This document shows, in pieces, positions 13,501-24,538 of a stretch of 64,000 bases of DNA. The notes below the pieces were generated by a model. It did no database searches, was not told the origin of the DNA, and saw only the letters and a list, made by a program, of their open reading frames with translations. Each line of letters opens with the position of its first letter. The first letter of the stretch is position 1. This DNA comes from Lepidurus packardi (Eukaryota; Arthropoda; Branchiopoda; Notostraca; Triopsidae): NCBI GenBank assembly GCA_023053545.1, contig JAKZAN010000004.1, positions 11,631,235-11,695,234 on the forward strand, in the 5' to 3' direction. The position numbers and the translations under genes are program-made.

Positions 13501-16500
13501 CTGATGGGTCCTCTATGAAGATATAGGAAAGACGTGACGTTGGCCAAGCAACCATAATGAGCAATACTGGCCACGCATAATGTTTGTATGAAGGGCTCGG
13601 GGAGGAGGATAGTACAAGGTATAAGGATCAGTGGAGGAAGAGGCAAAGTTTCTTAACGAACTGCATTCAACGCCATAAAATGAAAGCTTAATTTTGGCTG
13701 ATGGTACAGAAAGTTTGTAAGAAAAAATCGCCTGATAAGCGGTATACAAAAAGGGTATCCGAACACTCAGCCAAACCTTTTGAATGCTAGAAAGTTTGTA
13801 CTCCCCAGTGCGCTCCTATTTACAACATGCTGGGCACGTGATCGTGATCAAATCGTTCCTGTTTTCAATTTTTTTTTTATTTTTTTTCAATCTTAGTTTC
13901 TTTAGATTTTCATTGGTGGAGAAACTTGGTTACTTAAATGCGATTTTTATTAGATTTCAGTTTATTTGGGTGGAATTTTGTATGGATTTAATTTCCTGTG
14001 ACGTTCACTTTGGAATAGTTTTTGGCAAGATTTTTTTCCCAATCTTCTTGTTGTAGAAACTTGGTTACTTAAATGCGATTTTATGAGATTTCAATTTATG
14101 TGGAATTTTGTATGGATTTCATTTCCTTTGACGTTCACTTTGGAAAAGTTTTTGGCAAGATTTTTTTCCCAATCTTCTTGTTGTAGAAACTTGGTTACGT
14201 AAATGCGATTTTATTAGATTTCAATTTATTTGGAATTCTGTATGGATTTCATTTCCTTTAACGTTCACTTTGGAAAAGTTTTTGGCAAACAATTTTTCCC
14301 AATCTTCTTGGTGTAGAAACTTGGTTACTTAAATGCGATTTTATTAAATTTCAATTTAATTGGGTGGAATTTTGAATGGATTTCATTTCCTGTAAACGTT
14401 CACTTTTGAATAGTTTTTGGCAAAAATTTTTTCCCAATCTGCTTTTGCGTAGATTTTAATTTCTGCGCAGATTTTCGTTCATCAAATGGGACTTTTGGAA
14501 TGTTTAGAATGTTGGAAAAAATAGTTTTTTTGTGGTATGAAATGTTGCCAATTGACTAACGTGATGTGCTTTCTATTTTCAGCGACAGGCCACGGAGACC
14601 ATGATATGGCCTTGTACGTCGGCTTACCGATTGCCATTGTGGTCCTATTACTGCTCGCTATCATGGGAGTGATTTGGCTGCGGACGGTGCGGCGGAAAGG
14701 TCAGCATTCGCCCATGTTCCCAGTCGGCGCCGCTGGTAAGCAAACATTGCCATCACTTGTTATCAATATTTTCCTTGAAATTTCGCCCAAAGCTCCACTT
14801 TCGCCTCCTGAATCAAGTTTTGATTACAAACACAGGTGGCTAGCCTTCGTGGTCCCTGTCCGTGTTCGTTGTTTGTGTTAAAGTCGGTGAATCATTTGTC
14901 TGGGTGGGAGGTCTCTTGGTCTAATTTTCTTTTAAACCTTACTGGCCTTTTTGGTATATCTTCCCCTAATTAACCTCCCAAGAGCCTTTTTTTTCTCCCG
15001 TTTCTTTTTTTGGTAATTTTGTTAATTTTTCTTTTGGAACTATAAACTTTTTTTTCTCTTTTTTTTAAGGGATTGGTGAGTCCTGAGTGTGGGCTCCCCA
15101 ATCTGATAGCTTGGAGAGACAGTTTACAAGGCCACATGGGACATGACGGAGTCGACACTTTTCTTTCTTTTTATTATTCTTTTGGTACGCATACTAATGA
15201 GTACAGGTCAGGTCTCGTGACACATTGGCACCTCTTGCTCCGTTATGTTGGTGTTTTGGGATGAGGAGCCGAGCGCAGTTGGGAAGAGAGAAGAAAAGAA
15301 AAAAAAGAGAAAAAAAAATGGACGTATGAGACGTTAAGAATTCTTACGTTGGTGACAGGGAAATGACAGGTGACTGTGGCTGGGGAAGATAAGCATCTTT
15401 TTCTTACTCAGCAAAGATCTCAAAAGTCTTTTCCAACCCAACACTTCTTCCAGACAGAACTCACGCCTCTTTTGCCGGAAGAAATTCTTGGCTTTTACCT
15501 GTCACTCGTGTCACACGTTCTCGGAACTTTTGGCAAACCCCCCTGGCCCCTTGTTGCTCTCTTCATTCTTTCAAGGATGATGAAAAGTCGCTCTCCAAAG
15601 GTGTGAAGGAATGTTACATATGACCTTTGTGTGTGTGTCTTACGGTTGTTAGGTTCCATAGAGACGATAGAAAATAGAGAATGCGGCCAAAAGAGCCTAG
15701 ATGTCTTGTAAGGGCGTCATCCCAACTGATTCCTATCAAAGTTTTTATCACCTTAGAAAATTTCCCCAACGAAAAATAAGTCTATATCTCCCCGGTTCCT
15801 TTTCCGCTCCAAAATTCTGCAGGCAAAGGGCTTTTAAGGATGATGGTTGATGTCTGTGATCTGTCTTCCAAGTGTGATCCCAATCAGGCTCTTTGGGGAG
15901 AACTAAGGATTCATTAAAGGAAATATGACAGGTGTTTCCATATGTTGCTTTGTCCAAGGAGTCCCCTCTTCCTTCCCATAACATTTCCTGTCTAAAAGGG
16001 CACTTTTTTTAAGTTTAACAGTGGCAGTACTTTTGCAGATTTTGAGGTTTAGTTTAAGCCTTTTAGCTTTGTTTTATTTTAATGTAGTTTATTTTGTTTT
16101 AATTGTATTTTTCATAGTTTTATTGAATTTTGTTTAGTTTTTTTTACCTTTATTTTAGTTTAAGCGTACGAGTTCGTTATCATTCCAACTGTTCCAACTA
16201 GCGCTAGATGGCGTTAGGGGTTTTTACATGGGTGTAGATGAACGCGCATGGCTTCGGCGCATATGCCTTAGGCAGCCAATCGGAGCCGTAGTTTGGCTTC
16301 AGGAAGGGGTTCCACTGCAGTAAAATGTTCATTGTTGCTGAGTTGGGTACATTGTCCAAGCTTTTCATTGCCGTTGTCGTTTTCATTGTTGTGATGGGGG
16401 TTTTAAGGGCAAAGGAAGAGGTTAGCCGGCTTTCTTTAAGTACATAGATAAACAGCCGCTAAGGGGGGGCGGGACAGAAGGCAGGGGGGGGGGGCTGGCG

Positions 16501-19500
16501 GCCAAGAGGAAGACTTGGGGAGCCGAGTTAAACGAAGACAGACGCCCCTGTGTTATATAAGCTTTGGGGGTCTGAGAAGATGTAATGTGTTTTAGTTTTC
16601 TATTATCCTTGTATAAGCTTTTGCAGCTTCATTGGGAACGCAGCCCCCTCTTTTCGGACCGTCGGGATAGATAGAGCGAGAGTGAGTTTTTTTCTAGGTT
16701 TTTAATCAAGTTGGCTGCTGTTCTGCTTCTCGTCCCGGCGAGCTAGATAGAGTAGAAAAAAAAAGAAGAAATAAGTAGCACACAGAAGAGTAGAAGCTTG
16801 ATTGAAGCACCACGCTCTTAATTGCATCGCAACTCGGGCTATTTTTTATTTATCTCCCTGACCGCCAGCCAAAAGTAAATGTACCGGCGGTTGGCCAAAG
16901 AAGCCAATTAGACGTCGATGGAGGTATAATAACTCGTTACACGGGAGGTATAAAAGGAAAAACACCGAGATCGTAACTTGGGCTTGCTTGGGAGCCAGTT
17001 TCAGATAGTTTAGTTTCTATACTTCTTTTTTTTGTTCCCCTTTCTCTGAAAGATTTAATTAAGGGGCTTGTTTACCATAGACAAACAATGGTTCTTAAAG
17101 GGCAACAAAACACACAGCCACCGTAATTCTCATTACGCGATTATAGTCTAGGTTGCTCTAAGAAGGATGAAGTTTGTTGCAGTTTTCTAGGAGCAGCCGT
17201 TCACGAGTTATGAAGGTTTTAAACTGGGTTCATGACGTCATGGACGTGTCGCGGCGCGGCGTGGCTTACGGAAGCTCCCGTTCTTTCTGTGTTAGCTTCG
17301 TTACTATGCCTCGCACGGTGGAAAGGAAGATGTCGTTGGAAACTAGATTTTCTGCGCTATTTTCTAAAGACAAAGTTAGTTTCGGTATGTTTGAAAGCCT
17401 ATTACCCCGTTGAAAAGCCAAACAAAGGGAGGATAAACGGAGGAATCTTGGGAGTGGTTTTTAATGGTTTCGCTTGTATCGCAGGCCCATTGTTGTGGTT
17501 CGGGGGTGAGTTTGGGTGGGAAATGTCTGTAGATTAGAGGGAAAAGAAAGAAAACAGTGTCGTGGCTTGTCTCGGCAGCCGTTAATGAACTTGGCGCCAG
17601 CCAAGCAGGCCCAGTCTCGATCATTTGCAGCTTTTAGAGGCATTCAGACAGGAAGTCCACAGTTGAGCCAGAAATTAATACTATTTGAACAGACACAAAA
17701 CACACAAAATAAAAGATTGGGATCTTTATGTTCCTCTCCAAGATCTCCACGATGAATATTTTCTTGGTACAAATTCTTGTCGCAAAAGCTTTTATGAAAT
17801 CGTTCCCACTCCCAACTTGCAAGGTTTTGACTTGTAAGCCGCTTTTTGAACGGAAGACGCGTTCTTGCCGTGATGCGCCACATATGTGGGATTGTAATAC
17901 GAGCTTGGAAGTCCCTTTTAAACTGCACCGGATTGGAATGCCATGGCAAAAGCTGCTTAACAGCGCTAGTAATGAGGCTGCGCCTGTAAGGGGAAAATGA
18001 AATCAGTTCCATATGTGTAAACCAAAGCAAAACCACTCACCAATATTTTTTAATATATTAATTGCTTTTAAATGCTAATTCTTTTTATTTTAGTGGTAAA
18101 ATAGACCTTTAGTAAAACAATGAGTAAATGCAATAAATAGTGTAAATATATCATGAAAATTAGTCAATAACTAAAATAAATGAATTATTAAATAAATATA
18201 AATATATGATGAAAATTAGTCAATAACTAAAATAAATGAATTATTAAATAAATATAAATATATGATGAAAATTAGTCAATAAATAAAATAAATGAATTTT
18301 TAAATAAATTAAATATATGTCCATTAAATAATTAGGAAAAATAAATCTGTTTTATTAATAATTAACTGAATAAAAGAAGTTAATTGAATAAATTAAAATA
18401 CAGTTAAAAAGTAAAGGAATAGAATAAGTTAATTCAATAAATTAAAATACAATTAAAAAGTAAATGAATAGAATAAGTTAATTCAATAAATTAAAATACA
18501 ATTAAAAGGTAAATGAATAGAATAAGTTAATTGAATAAATTAAAATACAGTTAAAAAGTAAATGAATAGAATAAGTTAATTCAATAAATTAAAATACAAT
18601 TAAAAAGTAAATGAATAGAATAAGTTAATTCAATAAATTAAAATACAATTAAAAAGTAAATGAATAGAATAAGTTAATTCAATAAATTAAAATACAATTA
18701 AAAGGTAAATGAATAGAATAAGTTAATTCAATAAATTAAAATACAGTTAAAAAGTAAATGAATAGAATAAGTTAATTCAATAAATTAAAATACAATTAAA
18801 AAGTAAATGAATAGAATAAGTTAATTCAATAAATTAAAATACAGTTAAAAAGTAAATGAATAGAATAAGTTAATTCAATAAATTAAAATACAATTAAAAG
18901 GTGCATAAATGACTAATTAAAGGGGAATAATTTTTTATTTAATTAAATGGAATTACATTATTATATTTTTTGTTTTGTTTTTTTCATGGCAGAATATGCT
19001 TCGGGCTATTACCCAGATCAGGAAAAGAAAAGTTTGGGGATTCAGCCCGATTTGACGCAAAATGTGGCGCTAATGGGATCAGCTCCACCCACTCCGGCCT
19101 TGTACTGCGAGTACACGTACTCGGAGCCTACTTCCATGTCGGGTAAGATGAGCGGAGGCGCTTTGACCCCGGTTAGCGAGCATCATTACGACGTCCCGCA
19201 TTTGGTGACGACGCCTCCGTCTTCCAATTCACCCACCCCCGCCACGGGAGGTAGTTACACCGATTCCGCGCCGTTAAGTCCGCGTTCGCAGCCTTCGACG
19301 TCTTCCGGCTCGGGCACAGACAAACCGCCCTTGAATTCCGAGTCGGAGCATAGTCTGAGCAGCACTTTGTCATCTTGTAAGTTCAGATTTTATTAACACC
19401 CTCCCCCCCTTTTTTTTAAAAAAAAAAAAAAAAGCATATAAAGCAAAAAAAGCAAAAATACTAAGAAACTGATAAGAGAAACTCCCCAGAAATGACAAAA

Positions 19501-22214
19501 GTTTGCATTGTCATGGTCTTTCCGAGAATAGTCCCTCTTTCGGTGAAAAAAGTAAATAAAAAAAATAAAACAATTCAGCAGAATTTTAAGCCGTTTGGAG
19601 TAGCTCAACTACTCCAGCAATTTTTTAATCTCCACACACTGAATATGGAATATCATGCTGCCTGATTGTATATTGTTAATACAAATACTTTGCGTTCTTT
19701 TTAAAAATACAGAAAAAAAAAGAAATTATTAAGAACTGGTTAGTGATGAAAGTATTTTCTTCTCTCTTTCGTTTTTCCCCAAATTTTCACTTTTAAAAAC
19801 ACAGCGCGGAGTTCTAACTTTGATACCGAAACGCTCCCTTCGCCGTCGAGTATGCGCCCGCCCTTAATGAACGGGCTTATAGCAGAACCAACCTGCGTGA
19901 CCTGGGCTACCGTCACCCATGCAGGCGCCAGATTAGCCCTGCCGGATGTTGGGTTAACCCTCACGGTACCTGAAGGAGCTCTCAAACCGGGTCAAACCGA
20001 GGAAATTTATTTGGGAGTTTTGCGTGATGATCGATATCGACCCAAACTCAATGGTTAGTTTTACAAGATACATACCTAAATAAATAAAATAAACAAAAAA
20101 TGACAGCGCTTATTTACTTTTTTTTTTCTCGAATTAAAACAGATAAACAAACGTTGCTGGGGCCAGTAGTGCTCTGCGGACCGCCGGGCTTGGCATTCAA
20201 AAAGCCGGTCATTGTCAGCTTCCAACAGTGTATGAGCATGAAGTATGGAAACTGGAACATTTCGGTGTATCACAGTGATACTGCGCCAGATGATCCGCCA
20301 GTCTGGGAGGTAAGAACAACCAGACTTTTGGTTATAAAACTCTTCTGCAGTTGTTTTGTTCTTCTTCAGTTCTTCAATTTAGTTCCTTAATTCATTATTT
20401 GGTTTATTAAAGTTTCGATCATTCCATCATTTCGATAATTCGATTCTTCTGCAGTTGTTTTGTTCTTCAATTTAGTTCCTTAATTCATTATTTAGTTCAT
20501 TTAAGTTTCGATCATTCCATCATTCGATTCGATACTTTCGGTAACTCGATACTTTCGATAATTCGATACTTTCGGTAACTCGATACTTTCGATAATTCAG
20601 TCATTTTCGTTCATTTTATGTTAAAAATTCGTGGGTAACTCGATAATTTCGATAATTCAGTCATTTTCGTTCATTTTATGTTAAGAGTTGGTGTTTGAAT
20701 TAAAAAAAAGAGAAGGAATTGTTGAATGTTTTACTAGTTTTTGTTGTTTTTCAATAGAAATTGGTCACATTGGGAGAAGAAACGATAAATACGCCGGTTT
20801 TTGTGCAATTGGACGCGCACGCATGCCATCTAGTAGCGGACAGTTTAACCCAGTTCGCCTTGGTGGGGGAATCCATGCCCACGGGAAAAGCTACCAAAGC
20901 ACTCCGCTTGGCGGCGTTTGCACCACCTTTGACGCAAGCGTTGGAATTTTCGATCCGTTTATACGCCTTGGATGATACCGTAGCAGCTTTAGACGTAAAC
21001 TATTTTAACTTTCTTAATTTTTGGTATTTTATAGTAACTTATATTAATTTCAATAGTAATTTATTAATTTTCTAGCAATATATGCTATTTTAGCTGGGTT
21101 AATTTGCTCAGTTTCTGAAAATAAATAGTTTTAAAGCTACTAAACTAACTTGTTTTTGTTTTTCTTAACGGCAGGCTGTTATGGGACTGGAGAGGCGATT
21201 AGGAGGGAGATTACTAGAAAAGCCCAAGTCGTTGCTGTTCCAGGACAATGGTTCGCCGCTTTCTTTACGCATGGAAGACGTTAGTAATGGTTGGCACGTG
21301 CGACCCACCGCGGAATGCCAGGAAATTCCGTTTAGCCACATTTGGAGCTCGCGGCGAACGGATTTGCATTGCTCGTTCAGTCTGGAGCGCGAAGATCGCC
21401 ATGTCACTTCCATTACGTGCCGCATTTCAGCGCAACAAGTCGGAAACCCGCCTCATCGACAGTTACTCCGAATTATGCACACGGACTTGCGAGTGGCGGT
21501 AAGAAAAACAAGAACCAACTTGGCGAGGCGGAAACTTTGCCTGCTGTATTGATTATCTTGAAACTCCCTCTTTGCGTATTTGCAGAAAGTACCCGCCAGC
21601 CCAGGATTACCTCGCTCTTTACGGTCTTTAACTGTCAGCAGTAATGGAAGTGGATCTGGGAGTAGTGCGGTGGTCATGGTGGACCCCAAAGCTCCAGTTT
21701 TTCGGTAATAAAATGTATTAAAATACCCAAAAAATTTCGAGGAATATCGAAAAAATCTTTAAAATATCGTTAAAATATCCTTAAAAAATCTAAAAATTAT
21801 CTAATAAATATATAAAAAAAAATCTAAAACAAGGAAGGGAAACGATTTTCGGAATTTCTTTAAGAATTTCCTAGTTTTCTTCAGTTCACTAATGTTAGTA
21901 TTAATTTTCCAATTTACTCAATAATTTTACATCATTTTAGGTTGAATCCGCAAGTCAGATGGCAGTTGTGTCAATACTTGGATCCGCCGAACGCCCGAGG
22001 CAATGATTGGCGCATGTTAGCGCAACGTTTAGCAGTGGACCGCTATATAAACTACTTTGCGACCAAAACAAGCCCGTCGGAGCATATTTTGGATCTTTGG
22101 GAAGCGCGGAACCGCGATCCGAATTCCGTGACGGATTTGTTGAACATCTTACGTGTGATGGGTCGTGCGGATGCCGCAGCTATATTGGAACGTGAAGCTG
22201 GGCCTTGGCTTTAA
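4563..22214 (+). CDS. unc5: UNC-5 netrin receptor, 3' part (TSP1-TSP1-TM-ZU5-UPA-death)
   Basis: UNC-5 is a single-pass netrin receptor mediating repulsive axon and cell guidance. Exons read by hand: 4563-4733, 5146-5310, 6086-6139, 14583-14735, 18993-19376, 19805-20053, 20143-20309, 20758-20994, 21175-21498, 21586-21704, 21941-22214. All junctions are GT-AG, phases match, and the joined frame gives 764 codons to a TAA stop. Order: TSP1 ([10 protein letters not shown]), TSP1 ([11 protein letters not shown]), a short linker exon, a hydrophobic transmembrane helix ([20 protein letters not shown]) followed by basic residues, a Ser/Thr/Pro-rich cytoplasmic stretch, ZU5 (exons 19805-20309), UPA (20758-21498), and a C-terminal death domain ([25 protein letters not shown]). 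The first exon enters in phase 1, so Ig-domain exons and the start codon lie upstream of the window. The first five exons are all flanked by phase-1 introns. Identity is very secure; the exact set of alternative exons is not. Confidence 0.95.
5645..5860 (+). repeat. Dispersed TGACGTCA repeat, forward copy
   Basis: Contains GATAGAAGTTTCACC, CGCCGCGACACGTCCGTGA, the palindrome TGACGTCA, then GTAACTCCTGAACGGCCGCT and CCTAAAAAATGG. It lies in the unc5 intron between the second TSP1 exon and the linker exon, and aligns over its whole length with the copy near 6.7-6.9 kb. Confidence 0.75.
6640..6900 (+). repeat. Dispersed TGACGTCA repeat, forward copy
   Basis: Close match to the copy about 1 kb upstream, from CACCAAAA and the GTCTTGGAAAATAG segment through GATAGAAGTTTCACCGCG and the CGCGACACGTCCGTGACGTC core to GGACGGCTGCTCCTAAAAAA. 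The palindrome has decayed to TGACGTCG. The 108-residue open frame across it (6498-6824) is a property of the repeat, not a supported gene. Confidence 0.75.
8165..8375 (+). repeat. Dispersed TGACGTCA repeat, forward copy
   Basis: Begins near GAGGTAAAAATCTAGTTTCC and includes TTGCGCGGAATAGTTCCTAA, GATAGAAGTTTTCAACAAGC, a CGCGACACGCCCGTGACGTC core and AACTCGCGATCGGCTAGTCG. It most resembles the third copy of the 2.1-3.2 kb array. Confidence 0.75.
9828..10335 (+). repeat. Tandem repeat, 168-bp unit, three copies
   Basis: AACACTGATTATCAAAAAAC begins copies at 9828 (one mismatch), 9996 and 10164, each followed by ACAAACAGCAACGCCATCTG, GGCCGTTTCGCGTCATTAAG and GTATACGGGACTATG. Copies are nearly identical. 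A related single segment lies at about 5893-5960 (CAAACAGCAAACATGAGCGC, CATCTGTGGCTGTTTCGCG), so this is a local amplification of a dispersed element. Confidence 0.9.
12620..13240 (+). repeat. AT-rich tandem repeat, units of about 98-120 bp
   Basis: TTTGCATTGGCATTAAATC marks unit starts at about 12691 (diverged), 12811, 12910, 13008 and 13106, separated by AT-only sequence (AAATAATACAATAA, ATAAATAATATAAATAAT). The flanks are simple AATAAA-like sequence. Confidence 0.85.
13918..14446 (+). repeat. Tandem repeat, about 130-bp unit, four copies, upstream of the unc5 TM exon
   Basis: GAAACTTGGTTAC starts units at 13921, 14056, 14186 and 14316. Each contains AAATGCGATTTTA, GGATTTCATTTCC, GACGTTCACTTTGGAA and CCCAATCT. 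The array ends about 135 bp before the acceptor at 14582. Confidence 0.9.
17150..17380 (-). repeat. Dispersed TGACGTCA repeat, reverse copy
   Basis: In reverse orientation relative to the copies at 2-8 kb: TTGCAGTTTTCTAGGAGCAG, CGTTCACGAGTTAT, CATGACGTCATGGACGTGTC, GCGGCGCGGCGTGG and AGGAAGATGTCGTTGGAAAC. Here the core palindrome extends to CATGACGTCATG. Confidence 0.75.
18125..18905 (+). repeat. AT-rich minisatellite, about 60-bp then 50-bp units
   Basis: The first part (18.13-18.31 kb) repeats GAAAATTAGTCAATAACTAA with AATAAATGAATTATTAAATA. The second (about 18.39-18.90 kb) repeats AGAATAAGTTAATTCAATAA, ATTAAAATACAATTAAAAAG and TAAATGAAT with a 50-bp period, about ten copies. It ends about 90 bp before the acceptor of the next unc5 exon. 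Confidence 0.9.
20400..20690 (+). repeat. Short tandem repeats in the unc5 UPA-region intron
   Basis: TCGATACTTTCGGTAACTCG and TTCGATAATTC alternate several times, with a duplicated phrase CTGCAGTTGTTTTGTTCTTC. The run ends about 70 bp upstream of the acceptor at 20757. Confidence 0.75.
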
Positions 22215-22450
22215 AAACTAAAAAAGATACCTTGAACATTGAGGGGGAAGAACCATGTGATATTGTTGCAAAGATTCAGTGCGGAAGAAACAAAAAAAAA
22301 GACTAAAAACAGTCTTACGGAGGGAAACAGTGCTGGAAAACAGACACCAAAGTTGAACACAACGGAAAGGACCGATGGGACAACAATGAAATGGCCTTTG
22401 CAGGGCCTTATCATGAGACTTTTAAAAGAAAGATGGCGCCACAAATCATA

Positions 22451-22456
22451 AATAAA
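22451..22456 (+). terminator. Candidate polyadenylation signal AATAAA of unc5
   Basis: AATAAA lies 237 bp after the unc5 stop codon and is followed by T-rich and GTGTG-rich sequence (TTAGTGTGTACAAAC), the usual arrangement of a cleavage site. Confidence 0.6.
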
Positions 22457-23344
22457 AAGTTGATTATTTAGCATAACTGTACATTAGTGTGTACAAACCC
22501 CCAGAGTGATATTATTATTATTTTACAGTACTCCTGTTATTAAAAGAAAAAGACAAGTGGGCTTATGGGTAGAGGAGCCAATTGAACTGCATTTGCTGGA
22601 AAAACTATTGATTGTTGTGGTCACAATAACGTGTACAAGTTTTTCGAATGTGCGTGTGGGATTTTTACATGGAAAGTTGGAATTCCTGACACTATAACCA
22701 TCACCACCCCCCCAAAACTAGATGCCTTAACAATTTCTGTACTGTGGAAGGCTCCGAAACTCTTTGCTCTTACGACTTTTTAACGCGGAAGAGCTTCGTT
22801 TTGACTTGTAGCTTAACTAAGAGCTTCCGTTCAGTCCTTACTAATTTATTTCATTAGTTTGAAGACTATTTTAAAAACTATGCAGGCCCTAAATTGCATC
22901 CTAAAGGTTTCATGTGTAGGTTGTTGGGCTAACGATTGTGTGATACAATTCAAAATTTTTCTTTTTTTTTTTTAGCAATATTTAAGAATGAAACAAAGCA
23001 AATGAGCGTCAGGGGTGAGACGGGAGCTTTCCACAGTCTGTTGCCAAAAAATAAGCAAAAACAGCTTCCTTTCAGCAAACACGAAAACAAAGCGGCTAAA
23101 AGCTGTTTTTGTATAGATTATGGGTTTTACTGATGCGAATCTTTATAGTGAAGAGCCTAGTTGTAATTTATGACGGTATATATATAAGCGTTGTGTGAAT
23201 GAATGTGGGCTTATACAAACAAACATACATCCTGCAAAATAAGTACTGTATACCATTCAATTGACAGATTTTGTCTTATTTTTATTTGGTTTATTTATTG
23301 TACTTAGAAAGTAATATCCCGAGGGCAATAAATTCGTTTTTACA

Positions 23345-23560
23345 AGTATCTGAAGAGCCGTTGGTAAGTTACTCGTTCAGGGTTCGTAAGTTAGGAAGTT
23401 TGGCGCTTGACGTCACTAAGGTATCATGGCGTGGCTTATCGTGCCTGTTGCCATGCCTACGTTTTAAAGTTTATGTCTTTAGTAGCTTAATGGTGGTACA
23501 AAAACACAAAACTAGAAACACGATTTCTTGCGCTACTTCTTAACAAAGTTGTGTTGTGGT
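23345..23560 (-). repeat. Dispersed TGACGTCA repeat, reverse copy, diverged
   Basis: Contains TTACTCGTTCAGGGTTCGTA, CTTGACGTCACTAAGG, ATGGCGTGGCTTATCGTG, and AAACACGATTTCTTGCGCTA, matching the reverse copy at 17.15 kb in order. It is the most diverged copy in the window. Confidence 0.65.
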
Positions 23561-24520
23561 TGGCGGTTGCCTATTAATGTTATCCATCTTTCAATTGTGA
23601 GTTTATTTAATTCTTTTGAAAAGTAGATAATTTATTCTGTTTTGGTATAATCCTTTATGTATTTCTCCCCATGTATCTCAGAAACTTAATGGAATTCAGC
23701 AACCTCTGATTCAATGAAGCGTATGGGGACACGCTGAAAGAAGAAGAATACAGAAGAAAAAGGAAAAACGACCACAGCGATTTAGTTGCGGGATGGATCC
23801 CTTTTCAAGTTTTGCATATGAATGGCATATGCTATGGAAGAGCTCCCGCTTCACGTGTCATGGACTTGGCAGAGGATATATCCCACGCATTATCCCCCCC
23901 CCCTCCCTAAAAGGAGTCCGATGCCTTTTCGACTTGAAATTTGCCGTGCACTATTACGGTTGTCATCAGCTTTTCACCTAAAAAGTCGATTGGTTTCGCT
24001 TCGTTGTGAGAATATGTTACTGTTTGGAAGAAGCCACGTACCCAAAACAGGCCTGCGGAGCTATACAGCCAAACAACAAGAAATAGAAAAGAAAACGGGG
24101 ACTGGGGGGAGAAAAACCACCGCTACAACCGTATCAATTAGCTACGGCACCGGATCCAAAAGGCATTTATCAGAAGCCTGCTTGATCCCTTGATCCTCAC
24201 CCCATTTACCAAACAAGAAACTACAGTACAGTACTCGTGTTTTGAAAAGTGTACCCCGACGCGGCACAACAAAAAGGGGCGCATTTCGGTCACGCTCTCT
24301 GTAACCGTCAACCCAAAAGTTAAGATTTTGTTCGCATCCTTTTTCGCCTCATATTGGCAATTACTCAGAGTGCAGTACTGTCCAAGTACAGTATTGTATT
24401 GTACAGTATTGTCCAAATACGGTTTAATGTTCAAGTAAAAGTGTACACGGTAAAAGCTAGCTAATGAGAATCTTCCCCATCGCTAAAGCTAACCGTTACT
24501 TTTAGGGCCTCAACGCTTGA

Positions 24521-24538
24521 GCTAACGGTACCGTTAGC
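24521..24538. repeat. Perfect 18-bp palindrome GCTAACGGTACCGTTAGC
   Basis: The 18 bases equal their own reverse complement and sit within a run of related short words (GCTAACCGTTACT, GAGCTAACGG, TTAGCGTTACC, GAGCTAAAGG) at 24455-24600. The neighbouring 24.2-24.7 kb holds many GTAC-centred words such as CAGTACTG and TGTACAGT. Confidence 0.9.

Larger units (their letters stand above)
6140..14582 (+). other. Large unc5 intron between the linker exon and the transmembrane exon
   Basis: This 8.4 kb interval separates the ectodomain exons from the transmembrane exon; donor AAG|GTAAGT at 6139/6140 and acceptor TTTCAG at 14582 are in the same phase. I found no further exon. Contents: dispersed repeats (6.64-6.90, 8.17-8.38 kb), a GC-richer stretch at 8.9-9.7 kb with open frames on both strands that resemble no family, and tandem arrays at 9.83-10.33, 12.6-13.24 and 13.92-14.45 kb. 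Confidence 0.7.
14736..18992 (+). other. unc5 intron after the transmembrane exon
   Basis: Runs from donor GCTG|GTAAGC to the acceptor CATGGCAG before the Ser/Pro-rich cytoplasmic exon. I see no coding exon in it. It contains a (GT)n run near 15632, a TATAAAAGG motif near 16950 without other promoter evidence, a reverse copy of the TGACGTCA repeat (17.15-17.38 kb) and a long AT-rich minisatellite (18.13-18.9 kb). Confidence 0.65.

Noticed and set aside
16940-16970. TATAAAAGG motif inside the unc5 intron as an internal promoter
   Set aside because: No downstream first exon or other core element is evident, and such words are expected by chance in AT-rich DNA.
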